Made by a program: the position numbers and the translations under genes. Below are positions 1 to 10,061 of a stretch of DNA of 64,000 nt, in pieces; within the stretch, counting starts at the first letter, position 1, and every line of letters starts with the position of its first letter. The DNA is from Saccharum officinarum (lineage: Eukaryota > Streptophyta > Magnoliopsida > Poales > Poaceae). The stretch spans positions 94,840,932-94,904,931 of the forward strand of contig CM036168.1 of NCBI GenBank assembly GCA_020631735.1, read 5' to 3'. Below the pieces are notes generated by a model that saw only the letters and a program-made list of their open reading frames with translations, was not told the origin of the DNA and ran no database searches.

Positions 1-1079
1 ATAAATTTCATGATTTTTGGATTAATAATTTAATTATTAAAATTCATGGAAGTTGCATTTAATATTTAATGGAACTAATTAAATATCCTGCACAAAATAA
101 TCAAATTTAGCATGTAATATTTTTCCTAGGTAGTTTACACCTTGAAAAGCCTACACCAAATTTTTCATGATTTTTGGAGCTCTACACAATTTTTAATAAA
201 ATAAACAAATATCAATACTATTCACATTGTGGAAAAAGACAAACGAAATCAAACTCAGGCCGACTTCCTTCAGCTCAGCCCAGCAGAGCGGCCCGCTCGC
301 GCGCCCGTGCCCGTGTTCGCCCGCAACCGCGTGGCCCAGTAGCACACGCGCTCTCCCCCTCTTCTCTCGCTGACACGCGGCCCCCACCGGTCATCCCTCT
401 CCTTCGCCTCCCTCGCTCTCTCCCACGCGCTCACCCATGCCCGCGCGGTGGCCGGCCGGTGATCAAGGTATCGGTCGACTAACTAACTCTATCAAAACGA
501 TCTGCACCTTCCCATGAAACCATTACACCATCCTACAACCCGGCTCGAGCTCTAGCGACCCCTCATCGACGACGATGGCGGCACGACGACCATGGTGCCC
601 GATGACCCGACGACCCAAGGCCGGTAGCGACTAAATTGACGTGAGGAAAAGGATCAGAAGCTCACAACGGTGACGATGGCGCTCTCGGGGATGACAGAGA
701 GGAGCCAGAGTGGTTTGGCCACGGGAAGGTGATGGTGGCGCTGCTCCGGCCAGAGTAGGGCACGGGAACGAGTGGCTGCGGCAATTCAGGTGAAATCGGG
801 CTAGCTCAGGTGGTTCATGAGGTGTGCGAGGGCGAGGAGAACTTGCTGGTGTAGTTTGCGTGGCCGGAGGGGGCTCGACGGTGGCAGCGGCGAGCGGTGG
901 AGCTGTGGTGGCGGTGGAAGTGGAGAAAAAGAAGAACACGCCGGTGATGGTGATCTCCTTATATAGGGCAACGAAACCGATCTCCAGACGACGGGTGGCG
1001 CGACGCGAACACGCTGAAGCCAACGCTGACGGTCGAAGACGCGCCTAGAAGCTGGACGAAGGCCACGACGGTCGGCCGG
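1..1079 (-). mobile_element. Older LTR retrotransposon LTR, part distal to 14109, split by a younger insertion
   Basis: This stretch and 13017-14109 are two halves of one older LTR, separated by the chromovirus at 1080-13011. The 5-bp duplication GCCGG at both junctions shows this. The far end at 14109 reads TGTAACACCC on the minus strand, a typical plant gypsy LTR terminus, so the older element is on the minus strand and its other end lies left of base 1. AT-rich sequence (1-240) changes to GC-rich sequence, and a TATA-like CCTATATAAGG on the minus strand near 957-967 could be its promoter. Open frames here are short and look incidental. The class (gypsy) is inferred from the terminus only. 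Confidence 0.6.
1075..1079. repeat. Target-site duplication GCCGG, left copy
   Basis: GCCGG directly precedes the left LTR and is repeated at 13012-13016 directly after the right LTR. This 5-bp length is typical of LTR-element integration and fixes the element boundaries. Confidence 0.9.
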
Positions 1080-4026
1080 TGAAGCGCCCCTGGTTAACCA
1101 GGAACTCAAATGTGATACAATACTAGTCCCAGGAGGCTAGTAACACATTTATTACATCAGATAGGTCTCATTGCAGTAGTCTCGACAAGCGTGGACAATG
1201 AAGACATGCCACGATTAAAAGTAATCACAACACAATACAGGTCCAACAGACCCAGAAAGAGGTCTCGCTAATACATATCATCTGACGGATCCCAATGCCA
1301 TAGGCTTAGTTGGGTGCAGACATGACCTTATTCGTACGCCACGTCAGGATTGAAGTCCGAATCTTCCTCTGTTCAACAAAGCAAGGGTGAGTACAAAGTA
1401 CTCAGCAAATCCAACCTTACCCTACGGAATGGGATATCAGTATATGCATATGGATAATTCAAGGATAAGGCTTGGTTTATTTGCATAAAGCTATCTTTTT
1501 ACACATGCAGGGTTTCATTTTATAAATACATTTGCAAAAGACATATATTTTTCATATATAATAGTATTTCTGAAAAAGTGGTTGATCATAATTTTAGGTG
1601 TTGCTAAACCCTCTGTTCCCGCAACATATGGCAGATAACCATTTATTTTCAAAATCACACTCACTCTTATATTTTCACTCATCCTAACCCATCTAGTTGT
1701 TAAAACCAAACCATAACTCGTTCGATACCACGGACACGTCTATCCGGATAAATTTTACACTCTGCAGAGATTGTACACTTTCCCCACAAGTAGGATACCG
1801 TAGCTTAACACCGTCGTGCAAGCACAGATCTATCAAAGCCATTACCCTCCATAGCTAAGTAATGGCGCTCATCACGGGAACACTAAGGTCACATCTCATA
1901 ATACAATAATTTACAGAGCTCCTTACATTTTCTATAATATTCATCAATTTCCACATACATCTCTTATTGTCCCGTTGCACACCTGCCTTCAGGTGATTGC
2001 CATACCAACTGGAGGGATTTAGACTAAGCCTTTCCCATGCAAGGCGAGTGGTTGTACGAAAATAAGTTAGGCAAGATGAATCATTAACTCAGTCCTTAAT
2101 CGAGACAAGACGGATATCTCCATGCTTAACCACAAAAGGTACAAGCCCCAACACCACGGCATCCCACAAAAGGAACACCGATTCGCCCCATCTCTAGGGT
2201 AATCACCATCTATAACTTGTTCATTAACCCTTTTATAATACCCACAATTTATTTCCACAACTCACATAGTTTTTCTTTTAAAATCATTGTATTTAAGAAA
2301 ACATAGTAATGAGTATCCATGATGAGTATCAAATCCTAAGCATACTAAATAATTATAGTTTACCATAACATATTATTTGTCCCTAAGTTTGAACAAGACA
2401 ATTATCAGGTAATATCAATTCAAGGATGGCTATTCAAATGGGTCTTAACTAAGCAGCGAAAATACTTCGTACGTATATCGTACATGTAATATTTAAAACG
2501 GCTTCTACGGGCTGTGTTTAAAAATAGAATCAACATGCATCAAAGGGGAATAGGCTGGACTTGCCTCCGTCGGTGTCCTCGAGAAACTCCTGCTGGCAGT
2601 CCGGTTCCTCGGCGTCGAACTCGCGATACTCGCCTCCGACGTCCTCGTTCTCCGGCTCGTTCACTCCGTCAGCTAATGAGCGCAACAGGCAAACAAGCAC
2701 AGATAAATAATCACATAAATTCAAATGAGCTCTAAAAATCATGAAATTTATATGAGAGATAGATCATAATTTAAGATGAATTTAGAAAGAATAATATTTG
2801 GAATCAGAGTTGGCATGTGGCTCTGCAAGATGGCCGAATTTTAATCACGCAGAAAAGAATAATGCGCGATTAAGGAATGGGTGCTCACGTGGGCATTTGG
2901 CTTGGCTGGTAGTGCATGGTGTATACTATGCGTGTGCTATTTGGATAGAGTTATAGCTTAGAACCCACGCGTCATACACACATGCATGGAAAGGCAGAGA
3001 GAAAAGCTAGCAATGGTCTTCTTCTTGCTTCTTGCATGGACGACGCCATGGTTGAGCTCAGGAGCGGCTCGGCACAGGCAGGGGCAAGGAGGGAAGTAAA
3101 GAGAAGACCACAAGAAGAGTGGAAAGAGCAAGGGGATGCTCATGGGCTGCTCACCTCGTCGTGCGACGACGGTCGAGCCCGGCTCGTGCGTGCGGCCGTA
3201 TACGGTGTACGCGATACAAGTGAAGCGAGAGCAGGCAAGTGAGTGGTGAGTTGAGTGTGCTGCTGTGGGAGAGCAACCAGGCGTGCCTTTTTATAGGCCA
3301 GAAAGCAGGGATGTGCCACTGGCTTGCTTGCTTGCTTCCAATGACATCACTATGGTCGGATGCTTGGGCGGTGCGGCGTGTAGCGAGTAGATGCTTAGCA
3401 TGCAAATGGACGGTACCTAACCTTACATGGCGGTCGGTGCCTAATTTACATGCATGCATGAGCTATCTGTATGTGTGCATGTGTAGGTGCACTGCTGACA
3501 CTTGTTTGCTTGTGCTTTGCATGCTGGTGGTATATGCATGTTGCCTGTGTGTCTTGCTTGTTTGCGTGGTAAATGGTAAAAGTAAATATTGCCTCGGTGG
3601 GTGCTTTGTCTTGCTTCATTTGCCGCGTATATACGAATGTGTTGTGGCCATGCATGGAGAAGAAAGATAGAGGAAAAGGTGGGAGGTGGGACCCGCTGTC
3701 GTGGCGACGTGCGAGCTGTCGCAGTCGGCGAGTGGGGTCCGAGCGCGGGTGCATGCTGCGGCGATGGTGGTGGGGTCAGCGCACGCGCCGCTGTCGGGGC
3801 ATCGGACGAAGCGAGCGAGAGAGAGGGGGAGTGAGAGAGATGAGGAACGGGTGGGTGATGCCGATGCCATGGTGCATGATAAATTGAAGATAGGTAGTTA
3901 GGATGGATATAATATGGATAAGATTTAGAAGGATATAGAGCTCAAATGACTTATAGTTTTTGAAATGCATTTGAAAATAATTTTTAATGCGAGTGATTTT
4001 TGAATGTGAATTTTTGGGATGTTATA
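1080..4026 (-). repeat. 3' LTR of the chromovirus
   Basis: About 2947 bp, collinear with 10062-13011 with roughly 3% differences. In element orientation it should begin TGTAACATC, but here the terminus reads TATAACATC, so the conserved TG has become TA. A TATA box (TATAAAAA, minus strand) lies at 3288-3295, about 0.73 kb into the LTR, implying a U3 of that size and a very long R-U5 of more than 2 kb. Several 60-140-codon open frames here are unsupported by any domain. Confidence 0.9.
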
Positions 4027-4391
4027 AACCTACCCCACTTAAAATGAATCTCATCCTCGAGATTCACCTGGTTCCTAAACAGATGGGGAAACTCCTTTCT
4101 CAAGGCATCTTCTCTTTTCCAGGTTGCTTCTGCCTCAGTATGCCTACTCCACTGAACACAACAAATTCGGACTGTTGTCGTTCTTGTCTGCTTGGTGACT
4201 GTGTCTAGTATTTTTATTGACACTTCTTGATACCTTAGATCATCTTGTAAATCAATAGTGTCTGGTGATATCTGTTCTTCTGGTACTCTAAGACATTTCT
4301 TCAATTGGGAAATATGGAACACATTGTGTATATCTGACATCTCTTCAGGTAGCCGAATGCGGTAAGCTACAGCTCCAATTCTTTGTAACAC
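3984..4391 (-). pseudogene. Integrase C-terminal (GPY/F-like) and chromodomain remnant
   Basis: The frame contains a GPY/F-like stretch (IGAVAYRIRLPEEM, then VFHISQLKKCL) followed by a chromodomain-like stretch (CCVQWSRHTEAEATWKRED). This is the expected C-terminal end of a chromovirus pol. The frame runs past the natural end into LTR sequence and is separated from 4452-4691 by a stop near 4450. Chromodomains in this family direct integration towards heterochromatin (family knowledge). Confidence 0.75.
4029..4040 (-). other. Polypurine tract of the chromovirus
   Basis: On the minus strand AAGTGGGGTAGG lies two bases upstream of the 3' LTR. This is the expected position and composition of the plus-strand primer for reverse transcription. 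Confidence 0.75.
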
Positions 4392-4451
4392 CTGATATGG
4401 TCCAATATACCGGGGTGCTAGCTTGCCCCTAACTTGGAACCTTCGAGTCCC

Positions 4452-4691
4452 TCAAATTGGGGAAACTTTGAGGTACACAAAATCTCCAACTACAAAGCTT
4501 AGCTCTCTTCTTCTTTTATCGGAATAGCTCTTCTGACGTGATTGTGCTTCTTTCAATTTTTCTCTGATCTCTGCCACACGGTCTTCTGCTTCTTTTATAA
4601 GGGAAGGCTTAAGCAAGGTCCGTTCTCCAACTTCTGACCACATCAATGGGGTCCTACATTTTCTTCCATACAGGGCTTCAAAAGGTGACAT
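4452..4691 (-). pseudogene. Integrase segment after the catalytic core
   Basis: Begins MSPFEALYGRKCRTPL, the conserved stretch that follows the catalytic core in gypsy integrases, and continues into a lysine/arginine-rich helix and the start of the C-terminal domain. It is separated from the upstream integrase frame by stops around 4750-4895, so it is a decayed part of pol. Confidence 0.8.
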
Positions 4692-4892
4692 ACCTAAGCT
4701 GACTTGATAGCTATTATTGTATGAGAACTCTGCATAAGATAAGCTCTTCTTCTAATCTTTACCATAGGTGAGCACATATGCTCTTAGCATATCTTCCATG
4801 ATCTGATTTACTCTTTCAGTCTGACCATCTGTCTGGGGGTGATAGGCTGAGCTAAAATCTAGCTTGGTACCCATGGCTTCATGCAGTCTCTT

Positions 4893-5555
4893 CTAAAACT
4901 TAGAGGTGAATTGAGTACCTCGGTCAGATACAATCTTACTTGGCACACAATGTAGTTTTACTATATTATCCACATATAACTGTGCTAGCTTGTCTCCACT
5001 ATACTTGGTGCGCACAGGTATAAAGTGAGCAATCTTGGTAAGACGGTCCACTATTACCCATATTGAATCATTCCCTTTCTGAGTTTTGGGTAATCCATTC
5101 ACAAAATCCATGCCTATCTTATCCCACTTCCAAACTGGAATAGGCAATGGCTGTAGCAAACCTGCTAGTTTCTGATGCTCTGCTTTAACCCTTTGGCACA
5201 CATCACATTGTGCAACAAATCGTGCCACATCTGCTTTCATACCATTCCACCAATATCTTTCTTTTAGGTCCATATACATCTTGGTGGCACCAGGGTGGAT
5301 AGAGTATGCTGAGTTATGAGCTTCATCAAGGATTAGTTCTTGAAACTTTCCTACCTTGGGCACACAAATCCTATCCTTATACCACAAGGTTCCTTTGTCA
5401 TCTACTGTGAAGTATGGGGCTTTCTTTTCTCTAGTTTGCTCACGAATCTTCATCAGATCTTTATCCCTATGTTGTGCCTTCTTAATTTCTTCCTCTAGAG
5501 TTGGTTGCACCTTCAGACTGCCATTTTGAGGTTGGCATACTATGTGCATGTTCAA
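4893..5555 (-). pseudogene. Integrase: zinc-binding and catalytic core, truncated
   Basis: Contains the HHCC zinc-binding region (HNSAYSIH followed by CDVCQ) and core aspartates in IGMDFVNGLP and IVSDRGTQF. It ends at a stop just after TSKF, before the catalytic glutamate, so the core is cut. It follows the RNase H frame directly, as in all gypsy elements. Confidence 0.85.
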
Positions 5556-5560
5556 CTGTG

Positions 5561-6016
5561 CTATCTCTTCTTGTAGATGAGTGTTTTGGATACTAACTGT
5601 TGACCATATGATCTTCTACTTAGGGCATCTGCTACCACATTGGCCTTCCCTGGGTGGTAATGAATCTCGAGGTTGTAGTCCTTGATTAACTCCAACCATC
5701 TTCTTTGCCTTAGGTTCAAGTCTGACTGAGTGAAGATATACTTCAAACTCTTGTGATCCATATAGATTTCACACTTGTTTCTAATGAGATAGTGTCTCCA
5801 AATCTTGAGAGCATGCACTACAGCTGCTAACTCTAAATCATGGGTAGGGTAATTTTGCTCATGAGGTCTAAGTTGTCGGGATGCATAAGCTACAACCTTT
5901 CCTCCTTGCATGAGAACACATCCTAAACCTTGTCTTGAGGCATCACAATATATGATGAAATCTTGGTGAATGTCTGGTAAAGTTAACACTGGTGTTGTTG
6001 TCAATCTCTTCTTCAA
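5561..6016 (-). pseudogene. Retroelement RNase H domain
   Basis: Carries [24 protein letters not shown], a [14 protein letters not shown] stretch and [11 protein letters not shown], giving the RNase H acidic residues in order. It is separated from RT by a stop near 6050. Its role in the parent element is removal of the RNA template during reverse transcription. Confidence 0.85.
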
Positions 6017-6046
6017 TTCTTGGAAACTCTTTTCACATGACTCTGT

Positions 6047-6484
6047 CTAAGTAAATTTCTTATCTTTTCTAAGAAGCTCTGTCATGGGTCTGGCTATCTT
6101 GGAAAATCCTTCTATGAACCTTCGGTAATATCCAGCTAATCCAAGAAAACTTCTGACTTCACTAACATTTGTGGGTTGTTGCCAGTGAGAGACAACTTCC
6201 ACTTTCTCAGGGTCTACTACAACTCCTTTAGCTGTTAGGATATGACCTAGAAATGCAACTTTCTCAAGCCAAAATTCACACTTGCTGAATTTGGCATACA
6301 ACTTGTGTCTTCTTAGCTTTTCTAGCACTACTCTCAAGTGTTGCCCATGTTCTTCAGCACTCTTAGAGTAGATAAGTATGTCGTCAATGAAGATTACAAC
6401 AAACTTATCTAGCTCCTCTATGAATACCTTGTTCATGAGGTTCATGAAATAAGAAGGGGCATTGGTTAATCCAAAGGACATCAC
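6047..6484 (-). pseudogene. Reverse transcriptase, palm/thumb half
   Basis: Contains [15 protein letters not shown] and the catalytic box [14 protein letters not shown] (FIDD in place of YVDD, usual for gypsy elements), followed by the thumb region. A frame change around 6485-6510 separates it from the fingers half, so no intact polymerase is encoded. Confidence 0.88.
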
Positions 6485-6510
6485 TGTAAACTCATATTGT
6501 TCATATCTTG

Positions 6511-7023
6511 TTACAAAGGCGATTTATGGACATCGCTGTTCTTGATCTTGAGTTGGTGGTAACCTGATCTCAAATCAATCTTGGAGAAATACTTAGCTCC
6601 TTTAAGCTGATCAAAGAGGTCATCTATCCTTGGTAGGGGATATTTATTCTTGATGGTGACTTCATTTAGGGATCTATAATCCACACACATTCTCATGCTT
6701 CCATCTTTCTTCTTTACAAACAGGACTGGGGCTCCCCATGGTGAAGAACTAGGCCTGATATAACCTTTCTGTTGCAGTTCTCTCAATTGCTCCTTTAGTT
6801 CCGCTAACTCTGCAGGGGCCATTCTGTAAGGTCTCTTGGCTATAGGAGCAGTCCCAGGGATAAGATCAATGATGAACTCTATATCCCTATCTGGTGGCAT
6901 TCCAGGTAGTTCCTCAGGGAATACATCAGGGTATTGTTGCACTACTGGCACTTCTTCTATGGTCCTTGCATCCAAGTTGAAGACCATTGGGTTGACTTTA
7001 GATCCTTGGGTTTGGCATTTCAC
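6511..7023 (-). pseudogene. Reverse transcriptase, fingers/palm half
   Basis: Contains [36 protein letters not shown] and [15 protein letters not shown], the first RT motifs including one catalytic aspartate. The frame ends shortly after SDVHKSPL because of a frameshift. Confidence 0.88.
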
Positions 7024-7086
7024 CTTAATCCCTTCTTGGTTAACTAACGATACTTCCTTAGTGGCACAACTAATAACTCCATTGTG

Positions 7087-7902
7087 TCATGTTAACCAAT
7101 CCATTCCAAGGATAACATCTATTCCTTTAGACTTGAGCACTACTAAGTCTGCTAGAAAAACTACCCCACTTAAGATGATCCTTACATTTAAACAACCTAG
7201 ATGACATTTGATGTCAGACCCAGGTGTTTGGGTTATTAGGGGTAACTTTAGTAGTACTGTGGGTATTTTATGCTTCTCAGCAAAACTTGATGATATGAAT
7301 GAATGTGATGCTCTAGAATCAAACAATACTGTTTCAAGTACTAAGTTGACTAAGAACTCACCAAGTACCACTCCTGAAGCAGTCTGAGCATCCTGAGCAT
7401 GAATGTGGTTGACACGAGCTCGGCCATAGGATTGCTGAGGTTGCTTCACCATCTGGCTGTTGTTGGTGGTGTTGGTGTTGTTGCGAGGAAAACCACGGTT
7501 GGCTCCAGACACTGCAGGTCTTGGTCCATTAACAGTGTGGGACTGGGTGGACACTGCTGGATTATTCTTATAAGGACAGTTGGCGATGTAGTGTCCAGTC
7601 TCATGGCAATAAAAGCAAGCTTTGCCATTGTTGGTGACTTGACCGATACTGTTTTGTTGAGTCTTGCCATAAGTTTGATTCTGATAAGTTGTCTTGGGCT
7701 GATATGATGGTTGCATCTGGTTAGAGGCACTGGCAGGAGAGCAAAACTGCATTGGGGCTTGAGTTCGCTGGCTTGGTTGGCTAAATGTTTTCTGCCTCTG
7801 GGATCTAACTCCTTCTTGAACTTTGCGCTCTAAGAACTTGCGCTTGTTCTCCTTCCTTTCTTCATTTTTGGCCACATCAGTCAGAATGGTTCTGTTCAGC
7901 AA
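7087..7902 (-). pseudogene. Gag nucleocapsid and aspartic protease, catalytic glycine lost
   Basis: A basic, glutamine-rich segment leads to one CCHC zinc knuckle (CFYCHETGHYIANC, spacing CX2CX4HX4C). A protease domain follows with FDSRASHSFIS and VILGMDWL. The protease catalytic triad in this family is D-[ST]-G; here codon 7312-7314 reads AGA (Arg) in place of Gly, which should inactivate it. The frame is cut from upstream gag by a stop near 7917 and from RT near 7085. Confidence 0.85.
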
Positions 7903-7917
7903 GGTGTTGAAATCTGG

Positions 7918-8660
7918 TTAGATCTGTGGGGTCATAAGAGTCCTTAACTGACAAGTCAGTCCTTCTATGAACTTTGTCTGCTTCTTGGCATCAGTGTTGA
8001 CCAATTTCGGGCCATAGCGAGATAACTCAGTGAACTGGAAGATGTATTCACTCAGAGTTTTACTTCCTTGCTTCAAGTTGCGAAATTCATCAGCCTTCAA
8101 CTTCATGATCCCATCTGGAATGTGGTACCAACGGAATTCTTCCACAAATTCTTGCCATGTGATAGTGTTGGCATTGTCTACAGCTCCACTATAGGCTTCC
8201 CACCATGAAAGGGCGATTCCTGTCAGCTGGTGAGTTGCTAACAGAACTCTATCCCTTCCATTGCAGTGGATTGTGTCCAACTTCCTTTCAATGACCTTAA
8301 GCCTCATCTGCTTCCATGGGGTTGTCAGATCCAGCAAAGGTGGGTGGCTTAAGCCTCATAAACTCAGTCATTTTGTCCTAGACTCCAGCTCCACGGTTGT
8401 TCCTAGGGCGGTTCATGCCTTGGGCTAAGGTCTCCAAAAGACGGGTTTGAGTTGCCATGACTTGTGCTAAGTCAATTGCTGGAGGAGGGGGCAACTCATC
8501 TTCTCCATTATGGTTCCCAGTCTAACTCACTTCATCTTCACGGACACCATCATCATTTGCATTGACTTGACTATCAACTGGATTTTGACTTTACCTATTA
8601 GCTGCACGGCCACTTGGTTGGGAGCGAGTAGATGGCTTAGGAGGCAGCTGTTGGTTGAGA
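7918..8660 (-). pseudogene. Gag capsid region, multiply interrupted
   Basis: Capsid-type motifs are clear: ALSWWEAYSGA, TWQEFVEEF, FRNLKQGSKTLSEYIFQF and FIEGL, the standard gypsy gag core. Upstream coding is visible in another frame (MTEFMRLKPPTFAGS near 8371-8325) and is joined by an apparent 2-base deletion around 8315-8320. In-frame stops near 8390 and 8590 also break the N-terminus. Gag would form the particle; this copy cannot. Confidence 0.8.
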
Positions 8661-9007
8661 TGAGGAGAAAAGCATTAGATAAGTGTTAGATCTATTGAGT
8701 GATATTTTGTTTATTAAGGCGTTATATTTTTAAAAAGTGCAAGTTTTTAAGACTTGCTATCCCGTAAGGGAACACACGTAGAGCACTTAATTAGCACAAC
8801 CAACAAGCACAAATATATATATTTTGAATAGGAGGGTGGTTTACAACATATTAAAAAAATATGCGTGCTACAATACGATTCATCTCCTTTGGGGTAAACA
8901 AAAGTGAAGTAAACTTCACTTCCCCAAGACAAAAGGAGGAACTGGGTACAACTAATCTTCAAATTTCTCGAACTGAATGGCTTCATTCCCTTGGTGTTTG
9001 AGAAGGA

Positions 9008-9919
9008 TCATTCTTTCATCATCTGTGGTTCTTCCTTCGGAATAAGAGGCGGGTCGCCGTCATCTTTTGGTGGTGGCTGGCTGAGGAGGGGGATTTCTTC
9101 TTCCTTAGGCTCCAACTCTGAAGCTTCATGAGAGTTTGCTGTGGGTGGTGGAGCTGATGGTCCTTCAATTGCCAGTCTTTTTCCTGTCTTTAGGGGCATG
9201 ATTGGGATCTCTTCCAGGATTATGGGCTCTTGGTCTTCTAGAGCTAGCATTCTTCTCTTGGCCCTGGTGACAAGGTAGGCATCCTTCAACTCCTGGGCAT
9301 GACGATCCTCAGCTTCCTTCATGGCTTCAGAAATGGCAGTTTCACGACTCTCGGCTGCAGCTGCTTGGGCCTGAGCTTCTGCAAGCTGCACATGGAGTTT
9401 TCTAACCAAGATCTCGGCTTCTTCCGCACGGTGGATGCACTTCTTCAACTCTGAGGCCTGTTTATCATATTGCTCATCCAAAGCAAGCAGGTATGTGGTC
9501 ATGAATACCACAGTTGGGTCATCCTCAAGGGAATAACATCCCTGCAAGATGTCCATGAGGGTCCTCCAAACTGGTCGGTCTCTTTCTCGGGGTGAAAAGA
9601 ATCTCATGGGTGTACGGGCAATGGGCTTCTCGTAGGTTTGGCACAGGTACCTCAAGGCTTTGCGGGCGGCAGCTTGATATGTATCTGCAAACCGAAATCC
9701 AGTCGCAGTTATACTCCATACTTCAGCTATGTCAGGGAAGTCTTCACTTTTCCTGACATATACGGTGACTTCACACCGTTCGGTTTCATGCTCTATGTAT
9801 TCTCTGCCTTCATATTCCGGGCGATCCTTGATTCCAAGCCTTTGCATGGTAGCATATAATAGCTTAGGAAAGCCTTCAACACTTAGACAGTAGCTACTGG
9901 TCCAAACTCCTTCTGCCAT
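9008..9919 (-). CDS. Extra 303-aa ORF between primer-binding site and gag
   Basis: An intact ORF starting 128 bases downstream of the primer-binding site, so it would be the first ORF of the element's RNA. I do not recognise a named family. Residues about 15-110 suggest the order helix, three strands, helix (PKLLYATMQRLGI; PEYEGREYIEHE; RCEVTVYVRKS; WSITATGFRF; TYQAAARKALRYL), which resembles a dsRNA-binding fold; this is inference. Residues about 150-230 form an Ala/Glu/Lys coiled coil, and the C-terminal 70 residues are Pro/Glu-rich and probably disordered. There is no signal peptide or membrane segment. It is the only long ORF of the element without stops, although gag-pol around it is broken. 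It could be an accessory protein or chance survival. Confidence 0.6.
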   Translation of the reverse strand: MAEGVWTSSYCLSVEGFPKLLYATMQRLGIKDRPEYEGREYIEHETERCEVTVYVRKSEDFPDIAEVWSITATGFRFADTYQAAARKALRYLCQTYEKPIARTPMRFFSPRERDRPVWRTLMDILQGCYSLEDDPTVVFMTTYLLALDEQYDKQASELKKCIHRAEEAEILVRKLHVQLAEAQAQAAAAESRETAISEAMKEAEDRHAQELKDAYLVTRAKRRMLALEDQEPIILEEIPIMPLKTGKRLAIEGPSAPPPTANSHEASELEPKEEEIPLLSQPPPKDDGDPPLIPKEEPQMMKE

Positions 9920-10046
9920 CTGAGAGAAATAGATAAGAGTAAAATTTTTTCAAATTGAGGGAAGATGGTAAGAACTTTTTAGAAAATACTTTTGTATGTA
10001 AAATACTGGTCTAGAAAGCCTAAGGTTGCGTCCTACAGCCAACTAC

Positions 10047-10059
10047 GGCTCTGATACCA
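10047..10059 (-). other. Primer-binding site for initiator tRNA-Met
   Basis: On the minus strand TGGTATCAGAGCC begins two bases inside the 5' LTR end. It is complementary to the 3' end of plant initiator tRNA-Met, the usual primer of Ty3/gypsy and Ty1/copia elements. This fixes the element's orientation. Confidence 0.9.
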
Positions 10060-10061
10060 CC

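Noticed and set aside
3151..3901. Many 60-143-codon frames in the left LTR, repeated at 12133-12955 in the right LTR
   Set aside because: They lie in LTR U3/R, occur on both strands, differ between the two LTRs and have no recognisable domain.
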